Of a DNA stretch of 64,000 bases, positions 25,111 through 39,202 are shown piece by piece (the first letter of the stretch is position 1; each line of letters begins with the position of its first letter). A program made the position numbers and the translations under genes. This DNA comes from Rhynochetos jubatus. Taxonomy: Eukaryota; Chordata; Aves; Eurypygiformes; Rhynochetidae. Under the pieces are notes generated by a model, which worked only from the letters and a program-made list of their open reading frames with translations, was not told the DNA's origin and did not search any database. The stretch covers positions 10,913,501 through 10,977,500 of the forward strand of contig CM050651.1 of the NCBI GenBank assembly GCA_027574665.1. Reading direction: 5' to 3'.

Positions 25111-28100
25111 AGTGTATCACAAACCTACAGTCAGAATCACATGAAAGAAATGCCTCATTACTAGAATATATCACTGTCATATGTTTCAGAACTGTATTTT
25201 CTGACAAAAAGGATCTAAATTCCAGCTAACAGGCTGCATTTTAAGACAGGTATGAAAAGGTGATGCTAGTGAAAAAGGAAAGGAGTAGCAATCCAGATTG
25301 AGGCAGTAAACAATTATTTAGCTGCCAGGCCTCTTCTTGGCATTCATCTGAGACATCCCAAAGCAGATCTCGTACACGAACTGGTCTCTTACACAACTGT
25401 ATCTTGAAATAGGCTTGTCATTGCCTATGTTAGTCAGAGGTTTGAGGTGATTAGTATCTGGATTTACAGAACGGGAGGGCCTGGAAGACAGCAGCTTTCC
25501 TGAAGCTACTTTGAATCGTAGCGGAGCTATTGCTGTAGCTGACGCAGTAGCAGGCTTTGCTGATAAACGTCTTCAGTTACCTAAGTGAAACACCTTCAGT
25601 TAAGTGAAATCCCAAAGCTGAGCGTTTCACACTGACACCGCTGGCTTGAGAAAGAGTTTGTCAGAAAGGTTTCTTTTTTTTTTCCCCACTCCCTTCCAAG
25701 ACAGGGAGAAACTGATTATTTCAGTAAGAAGGTCTCGCATGAAGATTCTTGTGAAATCATAAGAGGGGAAAAAAACATGGGGGGAAAAAGTAAAAGCTTC
25801 CTGACATCCAAGGTAAATCTCCAGGCCAGTTGTAAGAAATACTAGTATTAAATTGTATTACTAAATGTGATGTTCCAGTACAAGGGTCAGAGTGGGACAT
25901 ACACCATGTCACAGGTTTGGGGGGTGCTTGGGACCATTCACTGGGCTCACACACAGGAGTGGCACTTGACTGGTTGGTGAAACTACTCACTAGCTCCCTC
26001 TGGAGAGCTTTGAGTCCCTTTGGGGACAGCAATAGCATCCCTCAGCATTACCCCATTTTGTGTTTAGCCCCAAAGCTAGCTAGGTACATCTGCAGTTAAG
26101 GGATTGAATCTCATGAGACTGCTTTGTAAGACTAAGAAGTTGAGAAAATTTAAACCTGTGCTTGGAAAAGACTTAAAGAAATATCAATTAAAAAAAAACC
26201 CAAACCAAACCAACTCCTGCACCTATAAAAGACTTAAACGAGCTCTTCCAAAATCCTATTTTTATTCTTGGTTTTTAATAAGATGAATTTTATTTGGATT
26301 AACATGCTGTCATGAAATTACCAATGAATTATTTTCTGAGGTCTTTTCAAACCCAAATCACTACAGACCTCACATCACCTTCATATGATAAATAAGATGG
26401 ATTTTTTTGCTAGTCACTCAGCAGCTTTCACCTGCCCTCAAAATAGAAGAGTAGCACATTTATGCAGCCATACACACCACAGTGGTTAGTGGCACCCATA
26501 AAAGCAATTTAAAATTTTGCTTAATTTAAAAGAGCCATCCGCAATGTCAAGCACATGGAGGAGGATCCGCAACGCTGGAGTCAGTGAACTCTGGCTCTCT
26601 TACCACAGCCAAAGCTGAGCATGCCAACAGCCCAGCCAGCCGACAGCCCCAGCGTACTCTGCCACACAATGCTGTTTTAAAATGAATCAGTTATTATATA
26701 TCACTACCACCAATTTGGAAAAACAGTTTAGACAGAGCTCCCTCCTCTGCTCAACCAATTAAAGCCCTTGGAAGCTTCAGAACCCTGCTTTGTGACAGCT
26801 GAAACCACTTGTGTTCCCTTTTAATCTTTGGTGATGCCTCCAGGAATGAGTGAAAATGTAAAATGCCCAGTTCAGCTGTAGCATGCTGGATGACAAAACC
26901 AGTGCAATTACACAGCCTTTGTCCCTCTTCATTTGTGTGATAAGAAATTAAATTAAATCTTCCATACAATAAGCATGTATACTTTTTTATGAAGTACATT
27001 CCTTTTCATTAACTAATCTAAAAAAAGGAAGAAAGATAACATAAGGATTCATACAAAACTGCTGATGGAGAAGACTACCCACCAACACACCATTAGCTAT
27101 TGCATCTTATGTTCTCAAATAAAACACGCTGTGTAGAAGTGATTGCCTTGGAAGTTATTGGTACATTTGAATGCAAACTACCAAACCATGAAAAATGAGG
27201 CATCCATTTGCTATAAAAATAAATTAGGAGGCAATGCTTTGCTGGCAAAGCCATTTGAGTACCCCAGTTCATAACTATTCATGGTACCATTAACAGATGT
27301 CTTTGCTTGTACTGTGAGCAGCCTTATGATATTGTCGTATTCAGCAGTACTTTATATTTAAAGTGAGAGCAAGCAACTTTGTTTTAGAATATAATAAAAT
27401 CTTGCCTGATGTAGAGATCCTATGGGAAATTATACAGTAATGTTACCTACATAACTAATTTTCTCCTTATGAAATCATGATTCCCACTACACTTTTAGAG
27501 CTATTCCAAGTATTGTTTAACATCACCATTTCCATGTTAATATCTCAATAAATCACGGAAATACAATACTTCATAAGAAAAGTGAGTCATACCTTTGGGA
27601 ACATAAGTTTTCCTTTCTAAATTAAAAGGGGAATAAAATTGATGCTGAATGTACTGTATGTTGTTCAAGGGTAGTAAAAGTACCCAAGTGCTCCTAACAA
27701 AGCAAGGCTACGTACTCTATGTACACGCACACACACCAGATTTTGCATAATATTGCTTAACTGTTTAACTCGATGCCAGGAGATTTGGGGAGCTGGTTTA
27801 AAATAGACCTTTAGAAAAAACAACTGAATGCACTGTTCTTTGAGTGATTACTCAGTACTAAAAGCAAACGGCTAACCACTTCCCACCATGAAGGTTCTTG
27901 TTATAATGCGATCAGTTGTATTGAATAAGGATTATTTTGAGTCTGTACTGGAACCACCAAAGGCATATCATAACTCTGACTCTTTTGAAAAATCATACAA
28001 GTAGTAAATTCCCCTTCAGAAAATGTTAAATTTTGAGAAAGCCAAATACAAAGAAGCAACGCACAAAAATTGGCACCTTTGCCATTCCATCTCCTCCCCA

Positions 28101-30205
28101 CCCCCATTTGTAGCAATGAGCGTTATAATACATTACTGTGCTTTTGTGTTTTCTTCAAAACAGAAGCCTGGCAACGTAAACGTGTTCTACACAGACCTGA
28201 GAGCCAGAAAGTCCAATCAACACAAGTCATCTCGTGCTAGTTAAGAACCTGACTAATACGCAACTACATCAGGCCCTGCAGTTCAACGTTTTGGAGTTTA
28301 TTCTGCACACGTTCTATATTAACCAGATCCCACAACACAGGAATCTCATTTGGCATCTTACTATTAAAAAGGTGAAGGTTTCTTATTTTTGCAACTTCAA
28401 TAACTCAATCCTTTTGAGCCTGCCTTTAGAAGGAAAGCAGTCTTGAAGTCAGTGTGTCCCAAGCAGCTTGCCCATTCCCAGCTGCAAGCACTGATTTAAT
28501 GTCTTGTACATTAAACACTGCACTGGTCAAGCAAGGAAGTACTCCTGTATACTCCTCATCCTACTAACCCCATTTTTATTTGCATCACTGTACAACTTTT
28601 TTATTATTAAAATAAAATCTTACGTGGGGGATTGACTGTCACCACATTCAGACTCTCATTTTAACTCGCTTTCACTGCATGCTAATTTGTAGTTACAGCA
28701 TAATTTCTAACCTTTCTCTACAGTTCCTCATCAATGCACTATTCATCAGTGCTGTTTTCCAGCCAGAATTCAGTTGAGGTAGGCTACAGTTGAGTGTGGA
28801 AAGGAAAGAAGAGCTGTACATAAATAAAGCAATCATATTTAAGAGTTGTGGAAAATTATATCCATACAATTTATTTATCCTTTATTTTAGTTTTGTTTAA
28901 AATAGTCTCCCGCCCTCTCTACTCTGCTGATCATCTCTGTGCTAAATTATATGAACCTACCACAGCTACCTTGTTAAATGCTTTGAGTCACTTTGCCCTG
29001 GATGACAAATACATTCATCCCAAATTATGAACAAGGAAGAATAAATTCTACTTAAGAAGCTGAAAATGTATTACTTTGAATGAACTTTTAGAAATTGTAC
29101 TTTAGAAAATTAAGAAAGGTAAATATGCTACCTTTGTCACACAGAAGTTATTTATCCAAAGAAGGGTCCATCTAAGCCAGCAAGTGTCTCTGGCAGTACC
29201 CAAAAACAGACATCAGGAAAGAGGTGAGGCATGGAGCAAGACCACAATGATACTTCCCCTAAATCAATTTCTTGACATTTTGTAGCTTTTTGAAGTCTTT
29301 GTATTTTATAAACTCTGGTGGATATTTTTCTTTTGACTCCTGGCAATTTGTTTTTGATCAGGTGAATGTTTATCAACTAAAATCTTGACAGAACTTCCCG
29401 GCTGTGTGAAGATCAGCCTCCCTTCACTTGTTTTGTACTTGTCCTTGATGCTTTCATTCAGGAAGAGTTTGGGAAGAGATGGGGAATGACAGTTTTCTGC
29501 CTACAACTGTACTCTCTCTCTCTCAGTTACTTTTCCTGGCTAAAGAAGTCTTACATGCTTGTTGTGGAGAAACTACTCCATACGTCTGATCATGCCTGTT
29601 GGCTCTCTCTGAACCATTTCCAGGTTTCAATGTCTTTTTGCTGAGACAGAAAGAGACCCGTGCTGTGCACCACACTGATTGATCTGGGCACACACTCAGA
29701 TTGCAGAGTTACACTAGGAAATTTTCTATTTCCTTCATTGTTCTGTCCCTGGTAATTCTTAACATTCAATTTGATTTTTTGACTACCGAATGCTGACCTG
29801 ACATTTATGGCAATACCTCATTCCCAAGTGAGAATCGTTCATTCAGACTCTATTATTTTACAGAGAGATGTTTCTTCCACCCTGTATGAATCACTTGACA
29901 TACATCTAATGTTGAATTTAATCTGCCATGTCCTCTCCAAGTCACTCAGTGTCATAAGTTCATCCTGCATTTCTGTCCAATAAGTTTGTCTTTGATGCTC
30001 TGAAGAACTTGCTATTACCAGAAAACTTCTACTCGTTCACATTTTGAGAAACACACAGCCCAGCAACAGGGTCTGCACTGACAGCTGCCCTACACAACAG
30101 ACCATTTACTGCCTTTCACTGTTTTCCTGTTGGGAGTCACGAGAATGCGGCTGCTGCAGGTAGGAGAAGCACAGGTAACCCTAACCTTGCTGACCAGGGC
30201 ATGGT

Positions 30206-30231
30206 CCTAAGACCCAGCCCTAAGACCCAGC
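30206..30231. repeat. Perfect 13-bp tandem duplication
   Basis: cctaagacccagc occurs twice head to tail with no mismatch, which suggests a recent slippage or duplication event. It lies in a moderately GC-rich patch (about 30060-30480) that I could not classify. Confidence 0.9.
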
Positions 30232-30716
30232 AAGGCAAGACAGTGGGTCATGTCCTGGGACTCCCCAAGCAACCCAACTGGGAGGGGTCAGGAGGAGACA
30301 GGGCTGGACAGACAGGTAGGTACAGACAGCTCTGTGTGCTCAGATCTGAGCCTTAGTGGAGCTCCCAGCACATGGCAGATGGGTGTCCCTGTTGAGGCTT
30401 CTCAGGGGCATTATGGAATTTTAGCTGGGACCCTGACAAGCCAAGGCAGTTATTCTTCTACACAAGGAGATCTTATTCCTTGACCGTGTAAATTCTTAAT
30501 GGCATTTTGGTGAGGAATTTTGTCCAAATGCTTTCTGGTTATCCAAGCAGACTGTATCAACTGGCATAAACTGGGCAGCTCCCTGAAAGAACCTTGAAAG
30601 GTTTGTGAAGCATAATTTCTCTTCCCATAAGCTATTTTAAGAACTCTTCCCAACACATATTTACCCATGTGAATACTAATTAAATTATTGCATATTATAT
30701 TTGATGGTATGTAATT

Positions 30717-30766
30717 ATGGTGTCAGGCTAATGCATATTAACACATACCAATGATGGTGTCAGGCT
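30717..30766. repeat. 13-bp direct repeat, 37-bp period
   Basis: atggtgtcaggct at 30717-30729 is repeated exactly at 30754-30766. The spacer contains gcatatta, a word that also occurs just upstream, so a slightly longer, decayed duplication is likely. Confidence 0.75.
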
Positions 30767-31879
30767 TACTGGTTTCTTTTCTGCAGCTTCGAAAGGTCTT
30801 GATGTCACTCACACCAGCTGAGGTGTTTTGTTTTTTTTTTAAATGGTAAAACAATTTCTCACCCAACTATTGCAGCACATCTTGTGAAAATGGCAGATTT
30901 AAGTTGGTCACTGCGATGTACTCGGAGAACTGAGGAACTGCAAGGTCTCCAGCAATTTGCCAGGATGCTGCAGAAACCTAAGCTATATCCCTCTTGTAGC
31001 TCTCGGTATGTCTTCATCTGTGCAAAATTCAGCAGAATTTTGTCAAATGGATAAGTATCCACGAAATATTTCCTATGAAACTGCTTTCTGCAGATTTCCT
31101 GGAGGTTACAAATATTACAAGACAGAGCTATGTTAATGGCTCAGATCTCTTGATTGAAAGTGTTATGGCTTAACAATATGATCAACTTTCATCTCTGCTT
31201 TGTTTCTCCTGCCTCGTATTTTTTCACTGAATTAACTGGAGAAACAGCTGACAAGTTAATAATAAACTTTTCCAAAATCAGTCAAGCTAAAGAAATTCCT
31301 ATCTATCTATATAAAACTGCAAATAATTAAGCAACCATTATTTAGGCAAAAAAGATAAAAAATAAAAAATGCCTATATCAGACCTACTTGACCTTTTTGC
31401 ATATTTCAGGATGGCCAAAACTACTGTTGTAGTGGGGAAATCAAAATAACTGGGTAACCTCACGTGGTTATAGTATAAAAGAGGCAGGAAGACAGTAGAG
31501 TACTCAGGCATACTCTGCTCACATGTATTCATACTTGACCACAAAATTGCTCACAGTTGTATAGAAATGCAAGAAGCACACACAAAAAAGGAAGGTATAC
31601 TTGAAACAGGATGAGAACCTTTACACTTGAACCAAGCAAATACCAGGAATCCTATTAAAACAAATGTCAAACTTTAAGTTGCTATTTTCCATTCCAGATT
31701 TATACCCTCAAAATACCAGTTTCTGCTCGCTTCTGGGGACTAGGTATTCTCTTGCCATTGTCTTTCCCCCCAACGCAGTATCTCTGTTTCCCTTATGTCA
31801 TTTTACCCACGCTTGGGTATGACTATCAATTCTTAATCCTGTAGGAGTTTATCTTGCATTCTCCAGTCCTTTTCTCTAC

Positions 31880-32250
31880 ATACGTGCAGACCCTTCCTCC
31901 AGCCACCATGAGACACGCTTGGCTGATCTTGACCTTGTCCTGCTGACTCGAGCTCTAACTTGAAGTCTGGGATGTGCCTTATCTCTATGAGTTTGTCTGG
32001 CAGTGACTGGACGGTGGCTGACCCTGGTTATCATCACCAGAGCTGTCCTGCTTGCCTTGCTCTGGTCCTGGGGGACTGCACCCCTTGAAGGACTGCACCC
32101 CTCAGCTTCTCCTCCGCTGCCCTCTGAGAAGCCCACTCTTGCTGCTCCCTGAGGCTGACCAAGTAGCCAAGGAACTCCTCAGCCAACAGTTCATTTGGGG
32201 GCATATTGTAGGGGTGCACTTCATTGCCGGAAAGGAAGGCAATCAAGAAC
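31880..32250. other. GC-rich block with coding-like antisense frame, unclassified
   Basis: About 370 bp, GC-richer than its surroundings. On the minus strand a frame from about 32270 down to 32034 has GC-rich third positions and a plausible helical translation (PPNELLAEEFLGYLVSLREQ is part of it) before it stops. No acceptor with a good AG sits at its start and no start codon context is persuasive. A small duplication (ggactgcacccc, twice) lies at about 32076-32103. It could be a relic of a repeat-encoded protein, a decayed host exon or chance; I do not recognise it. Confidence 0.3.
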
Positions 32251-33527
32251 AATAAATAGCTTTTACACACCTGGTATTTGTATGAATCACTGGAAAACTA
32301 CAGTTGGCTGTTATTCCGTACAGCTTAAAAACCAAAGAAAATGAGACGCTACAGGGAGTCGTTTTAAAAACTGAGAATAAAAAAAAAATATTTCTCTGAA
32401 ATAATCTTCACATCAGTTAGTTATGTTTTCTTCTCACCCAGAAGATGGCATTAATGACGTGCGTTCTACCTGCATCTGTCTTTGATGACTACAGGGATTA
32501 GTAAACTGTTACGCCCATTAACTTTCTGCCGCTTTATATTAGAACAAATTCACCCTTGTGCCAAACGGAAAGCACTCACTTAGCTTTCACCTTGAAAGAA
32601 GCCGGTAGACAAGCTGAATAAGAGAGATGTATTCTTTGAAAAACCAGCCCTTCTTCTGGAGCACTCTGTCATTGTGTTAGAGAGGAGGAGGAGAGACAAG
32701 GAGAGATTGAAAGAGGGAAACACAACATAGAAAATGGAAGAGGAAGAAAAAAGAAAGTGGGAAATAGCCTTTACTGTAATTCTTCCCTAACTGCAAACTT
32801 CAGAGCTATTGCACATCATGTTGATCAATATCTATGCAACACAGAATTCAGGAGTAAAAATTCTTTTGTAACATACTAATCTGAATTTAAAAAAAGACAG
32901 TAGTGTAGTTACACTTAATAAACATACTTTAAAGCCAGCCATAACCCCTCAAATGATTTTTGATTGCTATGTGCCATTTTGTAAACATAATTATCAGCCT
33001 TCGTTTCCGCTGCTATCTCGGTTGAACAGGCTAAGCTGGCAATCACGCATCTGTGCGCCATAACGTCCTGGAACTCATTGCTACTCATTTGCTCTTGGCT
33101 GATGATGTAAGAAATTGGTTTATCTGTAATCAACATAAAAGATCAACCAAAAAAATATTCATAGGGTATGTTATGCAGGCTACGGGGGGGAGAAAAATCT
33201 AACACCATGGTCATTTAAATTACTGTTCAGGTGTTAATTGAGCTTTTAAATAAACATTTCAAGAAGTGTCAGAATATTTTTCTCCAATGTTTTTCTCCAA
33301 TATTTTTGACGTTATAATAGAGTATCTTCTGAAAGCTTAGCATTCTGTATTTAATCGCTTGGAATTCCTTTAAATCATGACACCTATGGTGAAAGGAAAA
33401 ACGATCATCTAAATTCTGCTTATTGCTTTAGGCTTAGAGATATCAGGCTACACTTGCACCAATTTTACTGTCCCTTCACATTTCAAATTCTTTGAAGACC
33501 TCTAGATCAGGGTTTCTGTGTGATGGT

Positions 33528-33607
33528 TTGGTTTTTTTTTTGTGGTTTTTTTTTTTTTTCTGGGGTGTGTGTGTTTCTTTGTGTTTTTGTTTATTTGTTT
33601 GTTTTTT
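33528..33607. repeat. T-rich / GT-rich low-complexity tract
   Basis: Runs of T10 and T15 separated by gtgg, then (GT)n and TTTG-type units. It is simple sequence on the plus strand (A-rich on the minus strand), with no retrocopy seen next to it. Confidence 0.9.
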
Positions 33608-35202
33608 AAAACAATGGAGATGCAAAGCTGATGCAAATACTCTATGCCTAAACTTAACTCTGTTTCTGCTGTATTCAGGTCCTTCTGCTGATTAAAATTT
33701 ATCAATAGCAGCTGATTAAACATTTCTTATATCATTGAGATCACAATGCTACATTCCAAGCTCTGTTGGTATTTCCATGCTAAATCCCAATTTTCAGGGG
33801 TTTATTACTCCATTATCTTATATCTCACTGAGCTCTCTTATTATAATAGGGGATTATGCCTGAAACTTAATTAGTTCAATTTTTATTGATAGCACTTATT
33901 AGCAGGTCCCCAGTTTCTACTCTACAGCTAGTGAATAAAGTAGATACTGCCAGGGAACTTGAAAGAGAAAAATATTTTAAAACCAAAATTCAATCTGATA
34001 GCATAGAAAATTAATCAGAAAATCCTTAAAAAGGGCTGAGGTCTTTTTTTGGGGCAAAGAGGCAAAATGAAGCAGTGATTACAAATTCCTGTGCTGGTGA
34101 GTTATCTCTAGAGTCTCTGGTAGAAGGTTCACAACTGTCATTTCCTGGCAGAAATGTTAAGGCCAACTGGGATCAGTTCTTCCTGGGGAAAGTAGGCATC
34201 ACTTCTCAGGAGATGTTATGCACGGAGACTATGTATGACATTTGTGATTCTTGTAACAAGCTAGGATTAATCTAAGCCAAAGCAACTGACAGATAAACAA
34301 ATGTGCATTTGCTTTAAACACACTATTTACTTCTCCATAAGACATGACAACAAGTATATCTTGGATCAAAATAAATCCAACTGATCAGACTGACACCTGG
34401 AAAATATACAGTCTGCGCTGTGCAGAGAGCTTTGAACCTACAGAAGTGACTTTTTCCTTTTAGCATTGCAAATACTCTTACACATTGCCAGTAACTAGGG
34501 AGCACACCATTCAAAACCTGCTTTAGGTCACAAATGAGAATGAGCTTGGACACAGCCTAAGCCAGATACAGAAGTGAACTGTGTTATCCAGTGAAACAAT
34601 ACAATCTAGTTTAGAATGCTATTCCAGGACACCCTTATTCTAGACGTTAGTAGGCTTGCTTTGGTCAAAGATGCAGTTTATTGTGGAACTGATGAGAAAT
34701 AGTAAAACTGTGACAGTGCCAAGGACTCTACAGAGTACTTTCATTTTGTTAAGGTCCTTAATATTTTTTGGTTAAAATACCAGTAGTGTTAGGCTCTGAA
34801 GATTTTCTCAATCTTCAGAGCTAAGAATTTTCATCACTCTTCAGAAAGTAGCAAATAGGTGCAGTGACTGATGCTGCTTAGACTACTACAGTTCATTCTT
34901 TATAGCAAAATGCATCAAAGATTAATTACTGCATTTTAGATACTTTCTTCCTTTTGCAATTCCCTCCTGCTACAGTGATGTTTGAGTTCTGTATCAGGAG
35001 TAAGGATCAAAACATTCTCCTGAAGATGCTCAAAACAAAAAAAATCCGAACAAACCCCACATTTCAGACAAGAAAAGTGCACTTACAGTGCAGATTTTCA
35101 TCAGACTAAGGAATATATTTCTTCTTAGAAGCTGATTAGGAAAAGGGTAGAGAGAAAGCATCTTTGTTTGTTGGACGAAGAAGTTTATCAGTGATAATAA
35201 TA

Positions 35203-35220
35203 TATTATACATGTATAATA
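35203..35220. repeat. 18-bp perfect palindrome
   Basis: tattatacatgtataata reads the same on both strands, centred on CATG. It is AT-rich, so chance is a fair explanation. Confidence 0.9.
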
Positions 35221-37691
35221 CAACTTGTGAAAAAGTAATACAAACTATAGTTTAATGCCCATAGATACTGCACAACATGCCATGATTACTTAAAAATATA
35301 TAGGGAATTTTCTTCAAAAAAACTACACTCTATTAACTACATTTCAAATTAACTGCAACACCCAAGAAACCTTAAAAATTCTATACACGTGCCAGTAACC
35401 TTCACTTTTGGACGCTTCTGTAAACATGAGGAGAAAACCTTCCTTCTTTCCCTTAATAAGACTCACAGATTTCTAAATACAGTACTGAACAAGAAAAACT
35501 GGAAGGAGCTCACAAAAATTGGTGCATGCAGCACAACAAACAAACACAATTTATGCAGAATAGCCCTAAAGTTACTTTGTGTTCTACGCTCTCACGAAAT
35601 ATTTTTTTGTCATTTGAATTTGAAGATGAATCCTGTATATTTGCATACGCAAGCACAAACCCACCGCTCTTCCCAAAGTCAGACTAAACCCGCCTGCAAA
35701 TGTTGACCCCACATTGCCATGCACTGTTATTCCATCCATCTTACACCTGTATACTCAGTATCTCCCTGTGAACACAATCCTGCAGCCTTAGTCATTTCAA
35801 ACTGATTTTACTACCAATATTTCCCTCAATAGCCACACAAATTATTTTGTACCATGATATGCTACATAGTTGTGAGTTTTCACACATTCTAGCCTTTTCT
35901 GTGTGTCTTTTTTATTACAAAATGGAAACATATTGCTCAGTTTCAAGTGGCTAATTGGCAATATCTTAAAGTGCTGTTAAGATGTTCAATTGTATGTCTA
36001 ACATCTGATAATCTGATCATATTTTATTTAAGACTAGAAAGTACTTCAGAAGTCAACAGATGGCAGCAGATATACTTTAGAGGAAAAAACAGTAATTTAC
36101 TTCTATTTCTTTTACAGGGTTGTCTTGCCGTTTATTGAAGCAGAGTTTGAATGTAGGGGCTGGAGTGCAATGAAGAAAACTTCACCAGCAGAAAAAGACT
36201 AATAGTAGATGGTTTTGCTTTATTTATCAAGATAGTTTCAGTTAATTACAAATTTGTTTCATGCAAGACATACATATATCATAATCCAATTGCTCTATAT
36301 AGGCATAGAACTACATTTCATACCATATGCTGCAAAAAAAAATGCCTTAGTGAATGGGAAAGGCTTCTCACTCCTACAGCTTCCATACAACTGAATTATG
36401 TACTGCAGATGAGGTTACTACTGTTGTAGAGTATATATTCCAATGTATAATCCTAAGTAATTTTGATGATTTAGATCTCAATTACCTTCATGATTATTTT
36501 GGTATCCATAAACAATAATAATCTTAATTACTTCTTTTAACTGGGATAACCACTACCTTGGATAACCATCGCTCTAAGAGATGGTGTCGCAGAAGGGTTG
36601 CGTTTTATGAGACAGCTGATTACAGAGCAGAGATCGGGAGGTGCGTGGCTCATCCTCACATGAGCTACTTGGCAAGGCATACCCAAAATCATTTCCAAGA
36701 AAATGACCAAGACAAAAAAGAGCAGTCCTCCACAGAAAGATGCTCCTTCTTCTGCTACTTTTTTCCAAGGCAGCTCTATACTTTAAGTGTTTAAATGCAA
36801 AGTGTCTTTCTCACTGTACTACAACAAGAAGAGAGCTTCTGAGGACAACTGGCCCACTACATGGGCCTCAGGAGGAAACATGACTGCTCAGTACTCTGCT
36901 TATTTGCCCAACTGCCACACCAAAATCAGACAAAACAGCCAGCTAGAGTAGCCACCACTGACATCTCCCGCTTATTTTGAAGAAGGTAAAAACATACCAC
37001 TATCTTCAGTAACATTACGGAGGGGATATTCTTCTGGGTCAAATATATGACAGAAGAGAAATTCTGACAAATGAAGAGGAAAAAGGAATTCCCCAAACAG
37101 GGAGATTAGGGCACAGAAGGCTGCTATGCTGTTGTATGGCACTGTACAGCCATTCTCTTTGTCCAGTATTCTCTGGTTTGATGCTCTTGAGGCTCATGAA
37201 CTACTGCTTGTTCAACTTAGGGGTGGATGGGAGGAAGGGAGGGTTTTCAGTTCCCAAATTCTGCTTCAGACATGCAAAGACCCAGATCTACCCTTTTCCC
37301 AACTTCAGTCGGGATCTTTAAATGGGTTCAATTTGTCTGAAATAGCAAACCAAACGTTGCATTTCAAGCCTGATCATTTACACAGCCCAATACAGACAAC
37401 AGATAGTGTGAGAGACAGAAGACAACGAAGCATCATACATATTCTGTGATTTAAATAATGAAGATAGTCTACACTTCATATTAAAGCCCAAATCACTACT
37501 TTTTCGTGTCTTAAACATTTTTCTTTTAAGATACATAAATAGAAAAACTGAAGAGTGAGGGAGTTCTATTGCAGAACATCAAACTCTTTGGCTGAATCTG
37601 GAATCCAAACTGTATTGTCTTAGATCTTTCGGGAGCATCTTTTCAGGAAATATAAGCAAGTAATGATTTATAAATATGCTCCTATTGCTAA

Positions 37692-37713
37692 TCTAAAAAT
37701 ATATATTTTTAGA
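37692..37713. repeat. 22-bp perfect palindrome
   Basis: An AT-rich perfect inverted repeat with arms tctaaaaatat and atatttttaga and no spacer. Long for chance even in AT-rich DNA, though the alternating core makes it easier to arise. Confidence 0.9.
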
Positions 37714-38497
37714 ATTTTTAGAGTAATTTAAAGTTCAAACGCAAAGGAAGGATCTTTTACTTGACATCCTAATGAAGGACATTATTGCTAAAAAAACTCA
37801 TAAAGTATTTATGTTCTTACAGTTGTTTCAGACATTTTATCTGTGATTTTTTTCATAATCTCTCTAAACCACAAGCCATTTTAGCTTTTAATATTAATGC
37901 TTTAATATAGTAGCAGAAAAAGAACAAACTAGAGCATTGCCTTGTTTGAGAGATGTGTTGCTCCAATCCTAGTTTATTAATCTTTGCAGACAATACCTTT
38001 ATTTAAAAAGTGTTTCATTTTAAGGAAAGCAAAAAAAAATCAGTATGTTTTTTGAAATGCTCCTTGAATTCAAGGTGTGTTGTGAGCTAAGTATTACATA
38101 TCTCCTCAGGTCAGGCATATATTTCCAAATTGCCACCTGGTGAGCATATATTACACATCTGTATGATAACATGCATAACTTATATTTTAAAACAATAATA
38201 GCCATGAAAGCTAAGCAAAATATATCATAGCTGACAACTGATTTTTCCCAACAGCTTTTGAACAGATATGTTTATATTATCTTAATGTCATACTGTAATG
38301 TTCAAAAAATAAGACGTACTGTGGGAAAATGAATTCAAGAGTAACTAACTTTCAGCCCTTAGTACATGCTTTCGGCATGCTCCATGTGCACAATATGCAA
38401 CTGTTCTAGGCCTTTTGCCTGCCTGGACTAGAGTAGGTTTTGCCACGTTTCAGTTCAAATCAAAATCAAGGGAGTAAATTTATCCTCCCTTAGGGTT

Positions 38498-38546
38498 GTT
38501 GAGGGTAATTTTACTGTGGTAACTTACTGTTGAGGGTAACTTTTTA
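38498..38546. repeat. Direct duplication, 31-bp period
   Basis: gttgagggtaa followed by a T-run and ttact occurs at 38498 and again at 38529. The second copy is partial. Local tandem duplication is the simplest cause. Confidence 0.8.
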
Positions 38547-39164
38547 CTCTGACCATGACGCTTGTTGACTGAACCTCAAACTTTGCCATGGAGTTGCACC
38601 CGAAGTACCTTACCCTGCTGAGCAAATCCTGCTTGTACAGACACTTCAGATCGAAAGTCAGTGCCAACATGGCAACATGTTGTCTCATGATGACATCACA
38701 CTGTGCAGTCACGAACTGAATTTATAAAAGCAGTTTTCAACTTGTGACAACATTCACGTTACTGGAAGTTTATCTTTCATTTATCAGTATTTGAACATTG
38801 TTTACCGGATTTCACTCTATTCTCACAAGCTTCTACTCCTTCAACCCTGTTACACAAATGCTTCGAGGAACAGATTTATGCCTACTAGAAATAAGACCCA
38901 AGTTAACTACAAAAACCTTTTGAGGCCTTCTCCCTTCTTCTGTTTTGCTGCTGCTGTTGTAACAATGAATAAAGTATTTGGTGGAGGTTTTGACCAGTGG
39001 ATGAATTTTGTCTGCAGAAAATCTATATGGATTTTGTGGATACTTACAAGATGAGTAAGGGGCAGAAAACATGAATAAAATTTAAATTACATCAGAGCAG
39101 ATTCTCATAAATCTTAGAGGTTATACTAATTTACATTAGCAAATAATAATAAATTAGGTATCCC

Positions 39165-39202
39165 GCAGTAAGTTAGAAAATCTTCAGCAGTAAGTTAGAA
39201 AA
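39165..39202. repeat. 16-bp direct repeat, 22-bp period
   Basis: gcagtaagttagaaaa at 39165-39180 is repeated exactly at 39187-39202; the second copy runs into a poly-A stretch. Confidence 0.85.

Larger units (their letters stand above)
19424..30000. other. Non-coding interval with a GC-rich island and one regulatory-looking cluster
   Basis: Mostly featureless AT-rich DNA. The things that stand out are a 12-bp CpG-containing palindrome at 21294-21305, a GC-rich block at 22370-22680, and a motif-dense stretch at 24640-25110, each annotated separately. I recognise no coding exon, RNA gene or transposon in the rest. Confidence 0.6.
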
